Source of the DNA: Neoceratodus forsteri
Lineage: Eukaryota; Chordata; Ceratodontiformes; Ceratodontidae
Reading direction: 5' to 3'
NCBI GenBank assembly: GCA_016271365.2
Contig: JADMNL010000028.1
Location: 94,457,501 to 94,521,500 of the forward strand
DNA: 64,000 bases
The position numbers and the translations under genes were made by a program. How positions within the stretch are numbered: the first letter of the stretch is position 1; every line of letters starts with the position of its first letter. Below, piece after piece: positions 32,741 to 44,964 of the stretch. Under the pieces are notes generated by a model, which worked only from the letters and a program-made list of their open reading frames with translations, searched no databases and was not told where the DNA came from.

Positions 32741-34190
32741 CAGTCTCAGCTTGGCATTCTCCTTGGAGGCAAACAGGTCCACCAACGGTTTGCCCCAATG
32801 GGAGAACAGATTGTAAGCTATGTCTGGATGGAGAGACCACTCGTGGGATGTCTGGCCTATGCAGCTGAGAGCATCTGCCAGTTGGTTCGAGACTTCTGCT
32901 ACATGGATGGCAAGGAGATCCACCTCTAACTGGCTGAAGAGGGTCCAGATCCGGAGCGCCTCCTTGCACAGCAGATGGAAATGCATGCCGCCCTGTTTGT
33001 TGAGGTAGTACATGGTCGTGGCATTGTCCGTCTGGACTTGAACCACTTGACCCCGGAGCTGCAGAATGAAAGGTGACAAGGCCAGTCTGACTGCTCTGAG
33101 CTCCAACAGGAGCTCCAACAGGATGATGTGGCATTGGGACTCCTCAGGGGTCCAGAACCCGTGGGCCCTGTTGTCCCCCATGTGGGCTCCCCAGCGCATG
33201 AGAGAGGCATTAGTCGTCAGGACGACCATCAGCTCGGGGCGGACAAATGGGATTCCTTCCTGCAATTGGTCTGGGATGGTCCACCATTGAAGAGTGCCCC
33301 ACATCTTCTGGGTTACAGTGATCAGCTGGTCGAAGTGACCATATTGCTGAGTCCACTGGGTGGTCAGCTCCCATTGGAGGGGGTGCATGTGCCACCTGGC
33401 CCAATAGACCACTGAGGTGCATGCCGTCATGTAGCCAAGAAGGCGCAGAAAGTCCCGGGAAGGGCGCAAGTGCCCAACCAGAAATGATTGGGCAAGGGAG
33501 GAGAGAACCTTCACCCTATCTGCTGGAAGCTGAGCTCTGGCTTGATGAGAGTCGAGCTCTACCCCGACAAAGCCCATCACCTGAGAGGGCACAAGTTCCG
33601 ATTTGGTCTCGTTGATCAGGAGGCCTAGTTGGTAGTAGGTTCGAAGGGCCAGATCCCTGGACCTCTCCACCTCCTGAAGGGAGGAACCCGCCAGGAGCCA
33701 GTTGACGAGACAGGGATATATCCGAACTCCTCGATGCCGAAGATGGGCTGCCACCACTGCAATGCACTTGGTGAAGACTCGAGGGGCCGATGACAGGCCG
33801 AACGGCATGGCACGGAACTTGTACAGGGTCCTTCCCCTGGTGGGACGGACGGATTGGGAAATGAAAGAACACGTCCTGTAGATCCAGTGAACAGAACCAC
33901 ATGTTTCACTCCAGAAATGGTATGATCTGTTTCAGAGTTACCATCTGGAAGGTGCAAGACCTGAGATATTGATTCAGGTCATGGAGATCTAGGATGGGGC
34001 GCCAACCCCCATCCGCTTGGGCACCAGGAAGTACCTGGACACGAAGCCTGGGTCTGTAGGAGGATATGGCACTGGAGCTACCGCCTCCTTGTGGAGGAGC
34101 TGAGCAATGTCGTCCCGAAGGGCAGACTGAGTGCGAGCTGAGATCCTTTCTTCCGAGGGGCGTGGGTTCGGCTGGGAGGGTACTGCTCAA
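32430..34190 (-). pseudogene. DIRS RT, RNase H and methyltransferase-like region (DB)
   Basis: RT N-terminus ILDLHDLNQYLRSCTFQMVT at 33,906-34,190, then motif A region FCSLDLQDVFFHFPI (33,850). The 393-residue frame 32,627-33,808 runs MPFGLSSAPRVFTKCIAVVA, then IYPCLVNWLLAG where the active site YLDD has become CLVN, then the connection. RNase H follows with LTTNASLMRWGAHM (Asp to Asn), ELRAVRLALS, QTDNATTMYYLNKQGG and QLADALSCI. The tail VDLFASKENAKLRLYHA precedes a shift. The lost YLDD makes RT inactive. Confidence 0.82.
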
Positions 34191-34227
34191 ATTCTACAGG
34201 CAGTCCCTGGCCGATCACTTCCAGAAC

Positions 34228-36676
34228 CTACCTGTCCAAAGTGATACCAGACCAGGCAGAAAGAAAGTGATGGAGCCAGCCCCCCATGGGAGGACCCAGA
34301 GCTGGCGTGATAGGTGTAGGGGTGGAAACCCCTGACCCATCACTGAGGAGGCTTAGAGGAGGAGAAGGCTCCTGGACCGGCACCTCGGCCTCCTTTACGG
34401 GGCTGTTGAGGACCCTGCTTGGGCCTGGGGAGCCAAGCTGGAGCCTGTTGTTGCTGCTGTTGTTGCTGCTGACCTCCTTGATAGGAGGGCTGTCTAACCA
34501 CAGGGGAAGAGTGCTGAAAGGGCTTCTTCTTGCGCTTCTGCTGTTTCTTGCCTGAAGAACCCTCTGCAGAGGTAGCATCCAAGGTGGCATTGGACAGCTC
34601 TATATGCTGTAGGTGACCTGCCACTCCCAGACCGAAGAGGTCGGTGCCAAGGAAGGGCACGTCAGCTAACCTTGTGCTGAGTATCCACCAGAAAGGAGGA
34701 TAACCTCAGCCAGGCCTTGCGGCGAGTGGCCACTGTGGCTGCTAAGCAGTGGGCACAGGAATCTTCAATGTCCAGGGCCATCTGGAGCTGCTGTTTTGCA
34801 ACAGCATGGCCCTGGTCACGGACCTGCTTCACCGTGGTCTGCATGTCCACTGGGAGGTGAGGGAGGACTTCATCTAGTAGTGACCCCAAGAGGGCATGAG
34901 AGAAGTGTGCCATGATCACAGCCGAGCTGGCCTGATGAAGGCCCAAGGATGAAGCCGCATAAACCGTCCGGGCAGAATGGTCCATATTCTTGGACTTCTT
35001 GTTCGGAGGGCGGTCAGTGTCAGCTGAGCTACCCATGCGTCTAAACAGAGAAGCAGTCACAAGGCTCTCAGCCGAGGGATGCTCTGTGAAACCTGCCAGG
35101 GACCCCATGGGTACCATATACTTGTGGGCCATGCGGGCAGACAGAGCTTGGCGGGAGGCAAGACGCTGCCATAGCTCAAGAGCTGGGCCAACAATTGCTT
35201 CAACCACTGGAAAGGCTTCCATCAGGGTATCCCCCCTCTTGAGGATATCTGTGAGAGGGTATTCCACCTTCTTTTTGATAGGCTCCAAGGGCATTCCGGT
35301 CAATTAGGAAATCAGGCAGAGGATGCCCTGAAAAGAGGAAAAACATTCCTCCAAGCCTGCCACTGATGACTCATCATCCCCCGGATGCGAGTGCAGACCA
35401 GTGGCATCCGAGTCCAAAGAGTCGGGATATAAAGGTCTCCCGCCTATGTCTCCCTCGATACGCCGTGGGTGATCGAGGACAACAGAAATGGACAGACGAT
35501 GGGGGAGGCCGGTGTCTGTCCTATCCTATTTCAAGGGTGCCCCTCCCTGAGGCTGCTTAGGTGGTGGTTCCACCAAAATTGGTGGGGAGACTGAAACAGG
35601 CTGAGCTGGAATGTCTGCTGGCCCTAAGGGTGGAGGAACCGGGATCTTCAGTTCCGGAGGGGTCGGCGTCGGCCTAAGAGGCTGGGGCCAAGTAATGACT
35701 GGTGTTGCCGCCAGAGCCAGCTTCAGACAGGTCAGAATCAGCTGTTGCCACATGAGATCCTCATAACGTTGATGGAGCTTCCGTCGAAGTCTCTCCTCAT
35801 CCAAGAAGGATGAGGATCGCTGGCCTCTTCCTTGAGTGCTTGTGACCTTTCTTCGGTTTTTCGACCAAAGGGGTCTTGGTCCTCGATCGAGACTGACGGG
35901 GTCGGCTTGTCTGATTGGGAGAAGCCAGAGTCAGGGAGAACTAAGGTTCCGGCACCTTTCCCTCGATCGGGGATCGTTGGGGAAGGAAAGGATAGGTGTC
36001 CTTTCCAAGGAGTCGGCGACCGGAGTCGGCGACAATGGCTCGATTGGGTCGAGAGAAATCTCGGCTGGTTCAGCCGTTTCCTCGGCCTCAGTGCCTTGGC
36101 TTGATGGAAGGTCCGAGAAGCCGGCAGCCGAGGAAGCGATCTTGACTAAGGTCAAGACTGCAAGTTCCTGAGAATCGGACCTCTCTCGGTTCCAGGAACG
36201 TCTTCTTTGGGATGAAGAAGACTTAGGGTCCTTGTAGCTTTTCCTAGGGTGGGAGGAGTGCGAGCCCGAGGGCGCATCGCCCCTGGTGGGGAGAGACTGG
36301 CACAGCTCCTGAAAGGACCCAGTGTAGGTAGAGCCAAGGTTAAGCGGCACGAAAAAACTTTGGCTGGCCAAAGCTTGAGCAGCTTCCTCTTCGAAAGCCG
36401 CCATCTGGTTGAGCTGCTCGGCGGATCCTGCGGCCACAGAAACCACCCACCTTGCCTCCTTCGATTTCACCAGTGGATTGCGAAGCTCCAGTCTCCCCAT
36501 TTTAGGTGCACCTTGCGGTCATCCAGGACGTTAGGATGGAAGGCCAGATAGATGGTGCAAGACGTAGTGTCATGTACGACACCCAAGCAGTAGACACACA
36601 AGAGACGGGGATTGGTGCACAACATTTTCTGTCCGCAGGGACACCAGCAAAATCCAGGGGATGACTTGTCCTCCAT
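34228..36676 (-). pseudogene. DIRS Gag (DB)
   Basis: The start at 36,676 gives MEDKSSPGFCWCPCGQKML and a Cys/His finger (CVYCLGVVHDTTSC) equivalent to that of family A. The middle (35,931-36,500) is Ser/Arg/Pro-rich. The core at 34,662-35,303 is open for 213 residues, with EYPLTDILKRGDTLMEAFPV, MVPMGSLAGFTEHPSAESLV and helices ending VATRRKAWLRLSSF. The tail at 34,228-34,660 has a Gln run from a CAG/CAA repeat. Overall lay-out matches family A Gag although sequence identity is low. Confidence 0.75.
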
Positions 36677-36814
36677 GTCAGATGTGCTTGGATCGGTATC
36701 CTAAACTCTGATGAGTTTTAAAGAAAGCGATTGCAGTGAAAACCGTTGTTGAGAATCCAGGGCCTAAGAATTGCAGAAGCAGCATGATGGAACCTGAATC
36801 TTACAGCGGAAAGG

Positions 36815-36955
36815 AAGATCTGGCATCATGGGGCGCAGCTGAGGTATTTACCACCTGGGTGGGTGGGAGGAGCCAGCTTGAAGACTTTCTGGTGAATTTA
36901 AAGGGGAAAGGGACATGCCAGAGAGTGTGGATGAACAACATATCCACGCTCCTAG
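36815..36955 (-). repeat. DB 5' inverted terminal repeat
   Basis: Partner of 31,045-31,192. The outer end is TATCCACGCTCCTAG. The 36,677-36,814 leader shows no other feature. Confidence 0.86.
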
Positions 36956-37415
36956 AAAAACAGTTTTCCAAGTGAGAAACTTGAGTTCTGAAGTAAACAT
37001 AGGTTCGAAAGGAGGCTGCATAAGCTGACCTATACATATGTTCAGGTCCAATGCAGGGGTAGGTTCCCAACGTGGGGGATGGAGATGCAACAACCCCTTG
37101 AAAAACTTTTTGAAAGCTGGGTGTGCAGCCAGAGAAGCTGCCTTCCCTGCTGAAAGATATGCAGAGACAGCAGAAAGGTGCACCTTTAGGGTAGATGGCT
37201 GTAAATGCAGAGACTGGAGGTGGACCAGATAGTCCAGAAGCTGCGGTACTGCAGCTTGCTGTGGATCCAAATCCTTCTGCGCACACCAGATGGAAAATCT
37301 TTTCCATTTGGAGGAATACGTTTTTCTGGTAGCAGGCTTTCTGGCACCTTTCAGAATATCCAGGACAGATTGAGACAGTTGTAAATCAGCATATTCTAGG
37401 TCTTCAAGAGCCAAG
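36956..37415 (-). pseudogene. DIRS tyrosine recombinase, middle part (D4)
   Basis: One frame from 37,414 gives MALEDLEYADLQLSQSVLD, TRKTYSSKWKRFSIWC, VPQLLDYLVHLQSLHLQPST, HPAFKKFFKGLLHLHPPRWE and FLTWKTVFL, then runs into DB. It is the core-binding domain and joins the catalytic end at 31,020. It has no internal stop, so this stretch was intact when DB and the CR1 arrived. Confidence 0.84.
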
Positions 37416-39177
37416 GAATAGTGAAGATTAATAAAGGAGAGGGGAGGTGGGCAGAGGGAGACAGTGAAAAGGCAGAGATACTGAATGAATACTTTTGCTC
37501 AGTATTCACAAAAGAAGAAGAGGAGGAGGAGTTACCTAAACCAAACAGTAGAAGCACTCTGGATAGTAGGGTTGACACCAGTCCATTTACAGAAGAAAGA
37601 GTACTGAAAGAACTCCTAAACCTCAAGGTGGACAAAGCAATGGGGCCTGACGGGATTCACCCTAAAATCCTAAAAGTGACACCACTAACCACACTTTTTA
37701 ACAAATCATGGGAAGATGGGGTGGTACCTGAGGACTGGAGGAGGGCAGATGTGATTCCCCTTCACAAAAGTGGGAGCAAGGCAGAAGCAGGAAACTACAG
37801 ACCTGTTAGTTTGACCTCAGTGGTGGGGAAAATGATGGAATCACTTCTGAAAGAAAGAACTGTTGAGTACCTAGAGGCCAGTGGGGCACAGAACCCAAAG
37901 CAGCATGGATTCACAGCAGGAAGGTCATGTCAGATGAATCTAATCAATTTCTTTGACTGGGTGACCAAAGTAATAGACCAGGAGGGCTGTGGATATGGCC
38001 TACCTAGACTTTTAGCAAGGCATTTGACACAGTCTCAGACAAAAGATTAATAATCAAGTTAGCCAGCCTGGGGAGTGGTCCCAGGGTGGTAGCCTGGGTA
38101 GCAAACTGGCTGCACAATAGGACACAGAAGGTAATAGTGAATGGAACACATTCTGAAGAAAGGGGGTTACTAGTGGAGTACCTCAGGGCTCAGTACTGGG
38201 TCCAGTCCTCTTTAACGTTTTATAGGTGACATTGCAGAGGGTCTGGAAGGAAAGATATGCCTCTGCGAATGACACAAAGATCTGTAACAGAGTTGATACA
38301 CAAGGGGGGGTAGAAAGGATGAGAAGGGACTTGGCAAGGTTGGAGGAATAGTCAGACATATGGCAACTTGGATTCAATGCAAAGAAGTGCAAAGTATTGC
38401 ACCTGGGAAATAAAAATCCAGGAGAAGAGTACACAATAGCAGGGGAGGTTCTAACAACAACAAAAATGGAAAGGGATCTGGGTGTAGTCATATTAGATGA
38501 CCTAAAGGTGGGTAAGCAATGTGAGAAGTCAATAAGGAAAGCCAAGGTGTTACTGGGATGCATAGGAAGGGGCATCACAAGTAGAAAAAGTGAAGTGGTT
38601 ATCCCTCTATACAGACAGTTGGTGAGACCCCATCTGGAGTACTGTGTGCAGTTTTGTAGACCTCATCTACGAAAGGACATAGACAGGATGGAAGCAGTCC
38701 AGAGGAGGGCAACTAAAATGGTGCAGGGTCTACATCAGAAACCATATGAAGAGAGACAGAGAGCTTAATATGTATACCCTTGATTAAAAGAGGGACAGGA
38801 GGGACATGATAGAAACTTTTAAGTACCTCAAGGGAATCAACAAAGTCCAGGAGGGTAGCATCTTTCAGAAAAAGAGATGTGTAAGAACAAGGGGGCACAA
38901 TTTAAAGTTAGAGAGGGGACGGCTAAGGGGTAATGTGAGGAAATTCTTTTTCACTGAGAGAGTGGTGGACGCATGGAACCGCCTTCCTGGAGAGGTTGTA
39001 GGGCCTAAAACAGTGGAGAAATTCAAACATGCATGGGACAGACATAAGGCAATTATAGTGGGGGATTGCAGGAAGTAGGCTGTTGGTTAACTAGAATCTG
39101 CAGCTTATCCAATAGGTAGGGAAATGAACAGACTGGGTGGGCCAAGTGGTCCTTATCTGCCGTCAAAGTCTATGTTT
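37416..39177 (+). mobile_element. CR1-type LINE, 5'-truncated (CR1-C)
   Basis: A 1.76-kb plus-strand fragment covering RT and the C-terminal part of ORF2, ending in the CR1-like 3' end TCTGCCGTCAAAGTCTATG. CAAG at 37,412-37,415 and 39,178-39,181 looks like a 4-bp target duplication. Confidence 0.82.
37421..39078 (+). pseudogene. CR1 ORF2 reverse transcriptase fragment (CR1-C)
   Basis: Open from 37,421 to 38,050: LNEYFCSVFTKEEEEEELP, MGPDGIHPKIL, WRRADVIPLHKSGSKAEAGN and YRPVSLTSVVGKMMESLL. After a shift the A motif (FSKAFDTV-like) is broken. The catalytic FADD region near 38,265 reads AND for ADD. Further frames at 38,397-38,768 (LGVVILDDLKVGKQCEKSI, YRQLVRPHLEYCVQF) and 38,806-39,078 (MIETFKYLKGINKVQEGSIF, TERVVDAWNRLPGEVV) give the C-terminal part. 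No endonuclease domain is present. Confidence 0.84.
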
Positions 39178-39582
39178 CAAGCCCTGAGGTGAAGGGAGTG
39201 AAGATTGGGGTACATTATCCTGCCCTGAGAGGAAGTCAGCAGGTTGTACCTCCTGGGTAGAGAAATCGATTTTGTCACTGACAGTGACAACAGCATCAAG
39301 TACCATGGCTGTCTGGCCCAGTCTGGGGCTATGAGAATCATTGTGGCAGACTGAGACCACAACTTGACCAGGACTCTGGCTATCAGAGGAAAGGGAGGAA
39401 AAGCATAAAGGAACCTGTTTGACCAGTCCAGAAGGAGAGCATCCAGTGGCACTGAGCCCTGGATTGGAGGCCTGCAACAATACAGAGGTAACTGGTGATT
39501 GTCTGGGACTGCAAAGAGATCTATCCCTGGAACCCCCCACCTCCTGAATACTGAAAGAAGGACCTGCTTGTTCAAGGTCCAT
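39178..39582 (-). pseudogene. DIRS tyrosine recombinase, N-terminal part (D4)
   Basis: The frame from 39,582 gives RSLCSPRQSPVTSVLLQAS and SPRLGQTAMVL, matching the N-terminal region of the D6 recombinase, up to the CR1 junction. It overlaps the RNase H/methyltransferase-like frame (39,177-39,923) in another phase. Confidence 0.78.
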
Positions 39583-40940
39583 TCATGATGGCCCTGGCTA
39601 ATTCTGCTGAGAGCACCTGCCAGTACATTGTCCTTGCCTGGCAAGTGAACTGCTAACAGTGACATGCTCGGAGAATATGCCAGCTTCCAAAACTTCATGG
39701 ATTCCGTGCAAAGCAGGGAGGATCTTGTTTCCCCCCGTTTGTTGATGTAGTACATGGTGGTGGTGTTGTCTGTCCTGACCTGTACCACCTTGCCCTGTAG
39801 GAGACTGGCAAACTCCTGAATAGCCAGGAGCACTGCTCTGAGCTCCAGAAGACTGATGTGCAAGAGAGACTCCTGAGGGAGCCACATACCGTGTGCTGTG
39901 TGATCAGCCCAGAAGAGAAGCATCCATAGTCAGCACCAGAGAGGGTACCTGAGGGAGAAAAGGAACCCCCACTCTGAGGTTGTCTATCTCCTGCCACTAC
40001 TGAAGAGCTAACAGAAGGGTGGGAGACAATGGAATCAGTTTGGACAGAGAATTCTTTTTCTGAGACCAGAAGGATCTGAGGTGGAACTGAATGTCCCTCA
40101 TCTGGAACCTAGCTCCCAGGACCACAGCTGTGGTGGAGGCCATGTGTCCTAGGAGCTGTAAGAAGTACCTTGCTGGATGAGGAACGTGAACCTGAAAGGA
40201 TTTTGCCAGTTCTATGAAGGTCTGTGCCCTTGCAACGGGCAAGAAAGCCCTTGCCTGAATGGTATTCAGTTCTGCCCATATAAAGTTTAGTGCTTGTACA
40301 GCGTTTAAGACAGACTTTTGAAGATTAACCAAAAACCCCAGAGAGAGAAGAGTATCTTGGGTGAGTTTTAGGGCTTCTGTGACCTGCTGGGGGGATTGAC
40401 CCACCAATAGCCAGTCGTCTGGATAGGGGTAAACTGAAACCCCTTGCCTTCTGAGGAATGCCACCACTACTGCCAGACATTTTGTAAACATTCTTGTTGC
40501 AGATGTCAGGCTGAAGGGCATAGCCCTGAATCGGTAGTGGCCTGAAGGCAGTCGAAATCTGAGATATTTTCTGTGAGACTGATGGGGATGTGGAAGTAAG
40601 CATCCTTTAGGTCTAGGGATGCCAACTAGTCCCCTTGCTTGAGAGTAGGTAGAATGGTAGCCAGGGATGTCATTTTGAATTTTGGCATTGTAAGATGCCT
40701 GTTCAGGAATCTGAGATCCAGAATGGGCCGCCACTCACAATTTTTCTTTGGTGCCAGGAAGTACCTTGAGTACAGTCCTTTTCCCGTGTGCTGATGTGGC
40801 ACAGGTTCCACTGCTCTTGACTGAAGAAGTGTGGAAATGTCTGCCTCCAGCTGTGCTGTTTCTGCAGTGCTGGAAGTTCTGAAAATTCTTGCTGACAGTT
40901 TTGGAGGCACCTTGAAAGTGAGAGCAAGTCCCTGACCCAC
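39178..40940 (-). pseudogene. DIRS RT, RNase H and methyltransferase-like region (D4)
   Basis: RT start at 40,626-40,940 (LSARIFRTSSTAETAQLEAD, PILDLRFLNRHLTMPKFKMT). The frame 39,997-40,734 has LPSGHYRFRAMPFSLTSATR (motif B with S and T changes) and VYPYPDDWLLVG, where YLDD reads YPDD, then the connection. RNase H at 39,177-39,923 has the first Asp (MDASLLFWADH, start of frame), ELRAVLLAIQ, RTDNTTTMYYINKRG and LPGKDNVLAGALSRIS (Asp to Gly). The tail IDLFAVPDNHQLPLY ... YAFPPFPLI ... LIAPDWARQPW is complete. Confidence 0.83.
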
Positions 40941-40996
40941 TATCTCCAGGACCCATTTCTCTGAAGTGATGGAATGCCAAGCCTGGAGATAGTGGG

Positions 40997-42638
40997 TCAG
41001 CCTGCCCCCAACAGGGTAAGGGGAGGCGGTCCGAACAGAGCTTTCAGGGTGTCTGTTTCGCTAGGGTAGCAGACTGGGAGGTGGAGGCAGCCCTGCCAGC
41101 ACCCCTCTAAAGAACCCAATGGGTTGCTGGTAAGAGGGAAACGCTTGGGCCTGGTGGAAAGGCCTGGGGTAAGGTCTGCCCCCCCCCTGCTGTTTCTGAG
41201 GAGTGGCAGCCTTCTCTTTTGCTGAAGCACTCCTGTATGCCACTCTGTACTCATTCATTTTCTTCATATATGCCTCAGTCTGTTCCCCAAACCGAGAGTT
41301 CTGGACAAGGGGAAAATCCATGGCATTATTCTGCGTGTCCTGGGACAGGTTAGTACACCTGAGCCAGGAAAAACGCCTGAGGGATACAGCAGAAGCCATA
41401 GCCCTGGAAGCTGCATCATTGGAGTCCACAGCCATGTGGATCTGGGACTTAGATGCTTGTACCCCCTTATTGACCAACTCCTGAAGGTCAGCAGAAAGCT
41501 CAGGAGGGGCCTTTTTAGCTGGTTGTTCGACAGCCTCCCAAAGGGACTTCTGATACAGTATCTGGAGGCATAAGCCAGATAGGAGGCTTGCCTGATACCC
41601 AAGGAAGATGCCAGGTACCCTTTCTTGGCAAGAGAATCTACCTTCCTGGAATCCTTGTCAGGGAGGTGAGAGGCCAGAGGAATGCCAGCCTTCTCGCAGG
41701 CTGCAGTTTGAACTACACCTACATGGCTACAATGACTAGCTAAAAAGTCTGTGCCATTGCCAGCCAGAAGGTACTTCCTGTCCATCTTCTTATCTAAAGG
41801 AGGAACAGAACTAGGGGTTTGGAGAATCTTTAAAGTCTGCTCCTTAAGGGACTTATGAATGTGAATTGAAAGTCCTTAGGATACAGGAAGATCCATCATC
41901 TGCTTGTAATCCTCTTCCTCATCATCCTCCTGCCTGGCCTCTTGTACAGAGAACTGCAGGGTCTCAGCCACCTGCCTCATAAAAGCAAAATGGGAGGCAG
42001 CCTCACAGACAGGCCTAGGAGGGGATTGGTACTAAGGATGTTCAGGGGAGACCTCAGGATCAATGAGTTCCCCTTCATCCTGTTCCTCCTCCTCCTCATA
42101 TTCAGAAAAGTAATACTCCTCAGGATCAATGTCCTGAAGGAGTTGAACAGATATCTGGAACCATTGGCTGCCCAGATGGTACCTGCGACGGTTCGCCAAA
42201 CCCAGATTGCAAAGACTGCACTATTCGGATGGTCTTTGCAATTCCATCCACGGCTGGAACAGAGACCAATTGCTTACGCGGTTCTGAACTGGAGTGTTTG
42301 GCTTTCTTCGACGATGCGGGTTCGGAAGCAGACTCCGAGCATCGTTTAGCCGTCGATGGTTCACCCTGGCTTGAAAGGTCGGTTGTAGGATCTGAAGGTT
42401 CGGTAGAACTGGAACCGGCCTCGGCAGTCTTGTCCATTTTTTCCCTCAGGTTAACGAGGTGCCTGACTAAAGTAGTCTGAGGGAAAATCTTACAAATATC
42501 ACAGTCTGTTTGTAAGTGGTTAAAACCCAAACAATACAGACAAACCAAATGTGGATCAGCTTTTGCAAATTGCTCCCCACACTCAGTACAACACTGAAAC
42601 CCAGTGGGACCATTTTTTCTCTTGGGTTTCTGTGACAT
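40997..42638 (-). pseudogene. DIRS Gag (D4)
   Basis: The start at 42,638 gives MSQKPKRKNGPTGFQ and a complete finger CTECGEQFAKADPHLVC, HLQTDCDIC. The frame is open to 42,126. An acidic segment and FMRQVAETLQFSV-like sequence lie near 41,940-42,110 in another frame. The core at 41,264-41,785 has ACEKAGIPLASHLPDKDSRK, and 41,061-41,477 holds MKKMNEYRVAYRSASAKEKA. A shift near 41,570 breaks it. Confidence 0.8.
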
Positions 42639-43117
42639 AACCCTAAAATTTGGAGCTTAACCCAGTGGCTTAGTTAGGCCGGTTAAGCAAGAATCAAATA
42701 CCTACTTTATCCATAGTGGCTTAGTTCTGCCAGAAAAAAGAATGAAGAAATAAAAAATTACCCATGAAGGCTTAGTTAGGCTGGGTAATAGAGAAAACAA
42801 AGTCTGAACCGGCCAACGGTTTAGCGCCAGCCAAAAATGAACCGAGAGCCCCTGGTTCTGGTTAGGACTTTGCACCGGTGTCCCAATACAGTGAAAATTT
42901 AGATAGAAGGAGAAATTTAGAAGTTCATCCCCCTCACAGTCACGGAACCGATTGGAAACCGAACACTTACCCCAACCTAGGAAATGTGAGCTATACCGAA
43001 GACAGTGGTTTGAGAACGTACTAAAATGAAAACAAAGTGGTTTGAAATAAACCGACAAAACTACGCTAGACTGAAAGCAGCGAGGAGAAATCTCTGAGGC
43101 ATCTTCACTGGTGAGCG

Positions 43118-43293
43118 GAGTAAACAATCTAATCAGTTACTAGAACGTACCAAGGACAGTGGTTTGAAAACCGAGTTCGAGCTCAACGTTCTATGCATTT
43201 GCATAGAGTTTAACTCTTGGTTCTCTGGGGCAGTTGAACCAGTCAGTCTAACTGCATATTGTCAGAAAACAGCAAGACTTCATGTTGTTTGAA
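43118..43293 (-). repeat. D4 5' inverted terminal repeat
   Basis: Partner of 29,881-30,085. Outer end CTTCATGTTGTTTGAA. The gag leader is 42,639-43,117. Confidence 0.87.
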
Positions 43294-44453
43294 GGGTCAG
43301 GACACTTTCTGGGTCCATCCATCCACACAGACCTAAAACATTAGGCAAAAAAGGCTAAATGTAATAAATATTCAGCTGCAAGAGCCAAGCTGCCCAGTTT
43401 TACTGTAATGTCTGGATGTCATGTGACTATTCTATGCCAATCAGATTGCTGGATTTTTCCATTCTGTTTTATAAACATATTTTGTTAGTCCTCATTCTTT
43501 GTTGCACAGGACTGCTTGTGATGTCAGACTCTGTTGTAGCAGAAACCATTATAATGCCATGAGCAGAATATATGATGTCACATATAGGCAAGAAGCACGG
43601 GTTAAACATCTTGTTTTCAGGCAGATGTCCTTAGTAACTGAGAATGAATGACAGACAGACAGACAGACAGACAGATAGATATAGCAGATAGAGAAGATAC
43701 ATTGCAATCCACTTATAATTGACAATGTTACAATGCTACAATGGACAATTAGCTATAGTGGACAAAAACTTCATCTCAAATCAGATATATCAAATCCAGC
43801 ACATTTTTCTCTGCTTATAACAGACAGAAACTTCACTTATTACAGACACTATGACGCCTTTATGGGACTCAGTACTGCTGTTTGTTGGGGTAGAGAGTAC
43901 AGAGCTGGTAAGGAGAGCTGGCAAGTTTAGAACTGAAATGGAGGAACTACAGAGATTTAATTTTTACAAAATAATTCTCCACAAGCTGCATTAACTTTTA
44001 TTAGTTTATTAATTACACTAAAAGCAAAATACTTATTTCCATAAAACATTCACAGTAACATTTAAGTTTATTTTTACTGCCCTGGAACCTCAGCATCCAA
44101 CCAACAGAGTTATTATTTTCTTACTACCTGCAGTAAACCTCCTTAAAAACACTCATGTTTCCTGACGGGTCAATGACTTTAAATAAAGACACAGAAAACA
44201 GAAACATACATGCTAGGCAGGATTTTGAATAATCCCTTGAGTTTTATAATGCATTCTCATTCGGAGTCCCTGCTCCCACACAGACTCACCTAACACGTAC
44301 CATAGGCTAACACCGCCTCTGGATACAATGGATGCTGGATGTAACAGACACATGTTGCATGAACAGATGCATTTGTTTTAACAGGCTTGCACTTTATATA
44401 CAAGTCAGATTCTGTCTAAATACAAACATTGTTCCCCAGGTGTCAGTAGCTCT
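43294..44453. repeat. Anonymous DNA ending in a TTAA-MITE right end
   Basis: No gene was recognised. A (GACA)n run lies at 43,650-43,674. The last 60 bp (TCTGTCTAAATACAAACATT ... CAGGTGTCAGTAGCTCTTTAA) match the right end of the MITE at 17,788-18,224, so this is the tail of another copy. Its left end was not found. Confidence 0.5.
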
Positions 44454-44964
44454 TTAAAGAGCCCCTGACACCATTAGGAAAACTTAAAAAAAAAAAAAAA
44501 AGTAAGATTTATATTCAACTCCATCCAATTTTCTTTATTATTTCAATACATTTTCGTAATCAATACCCCATTTTCTTTATTACTGAAAACAGTTGCATGA
44601 AAACAAGATCCCTGTCCCTTTAGACCATATATATATATATATATATCTTTGGCTGCTTTTCTACACATGACGTCACATTCCCCTGTGTATGACATCATAA
44701 TTATTTCCAAAGCAAAATATTTTGATGTCATCAACAGAATTATGAAGTCAGGTCAGGTATAGGCAGGCAGCCAGAGCTAAAATCTCAGAGATACTGTATT
44801 CATGCAAATCATAGAATCATATAGGCTTGATGGCAGAAAAGGACCATACTGGCCCATCTAGTTTGCCCTTTTTAAACACAGAAACATAAAATTTGATGGC
44901 AGATAAGGACCGCTTGGCCCACCTAGTCTGCTCATTTCCCTACCTAATGGATAAGCTGCAGATC

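Larger units (their letters stand above)
31021..36955 (-). mobile_element. DIRS element DB, second family, full length
   Basis: A 5.9-kb DIRS element of a different family, on the minus strand, inserted in the D4 recombinase gene. Inverted terminal repeats of about 140 bp lie at 31,045-31,192 and 36,815-36,955, with an ICR at 31,230-31,345. Gene order is gag, RT/RNase H, recombinase. Its proteins are clearly related to family A but far diverged. The joins read CCACTAG/AAGAACAGG on the left and GCTCCTAG/AAAAACAG on the right. Confidence 0.88.
29881..43293 (-). mobile_element. DIRS element D4, split by two insertions
   Basis: A complete DIRS element in three pieces: 29,881-31,020, 36,956-37,415 and 39,178-43,293. 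The first gap holds DIRS element DB and the second a CR1 LINE, both inside the recombinase gene. Removing them leaves a 5.7-kb element with 3' repeat, ICR, recombinase, RNase H, RT, gag and 5' repeat in normal order. Confidence 0.9.

Noticed and set aside
36249..36551. Plus-strand frames across DB gag, and similar antisense frames over the other DIRS genes
   Set aside because: Shadows of the minus-strand DIRS genes.
29870..43305. Inverted GTCAGGAC words just outside both ends of D4
   Set aside because: DIRS elements are not expected to make target duplications, and an 8-bp inverted match can occur by chance.
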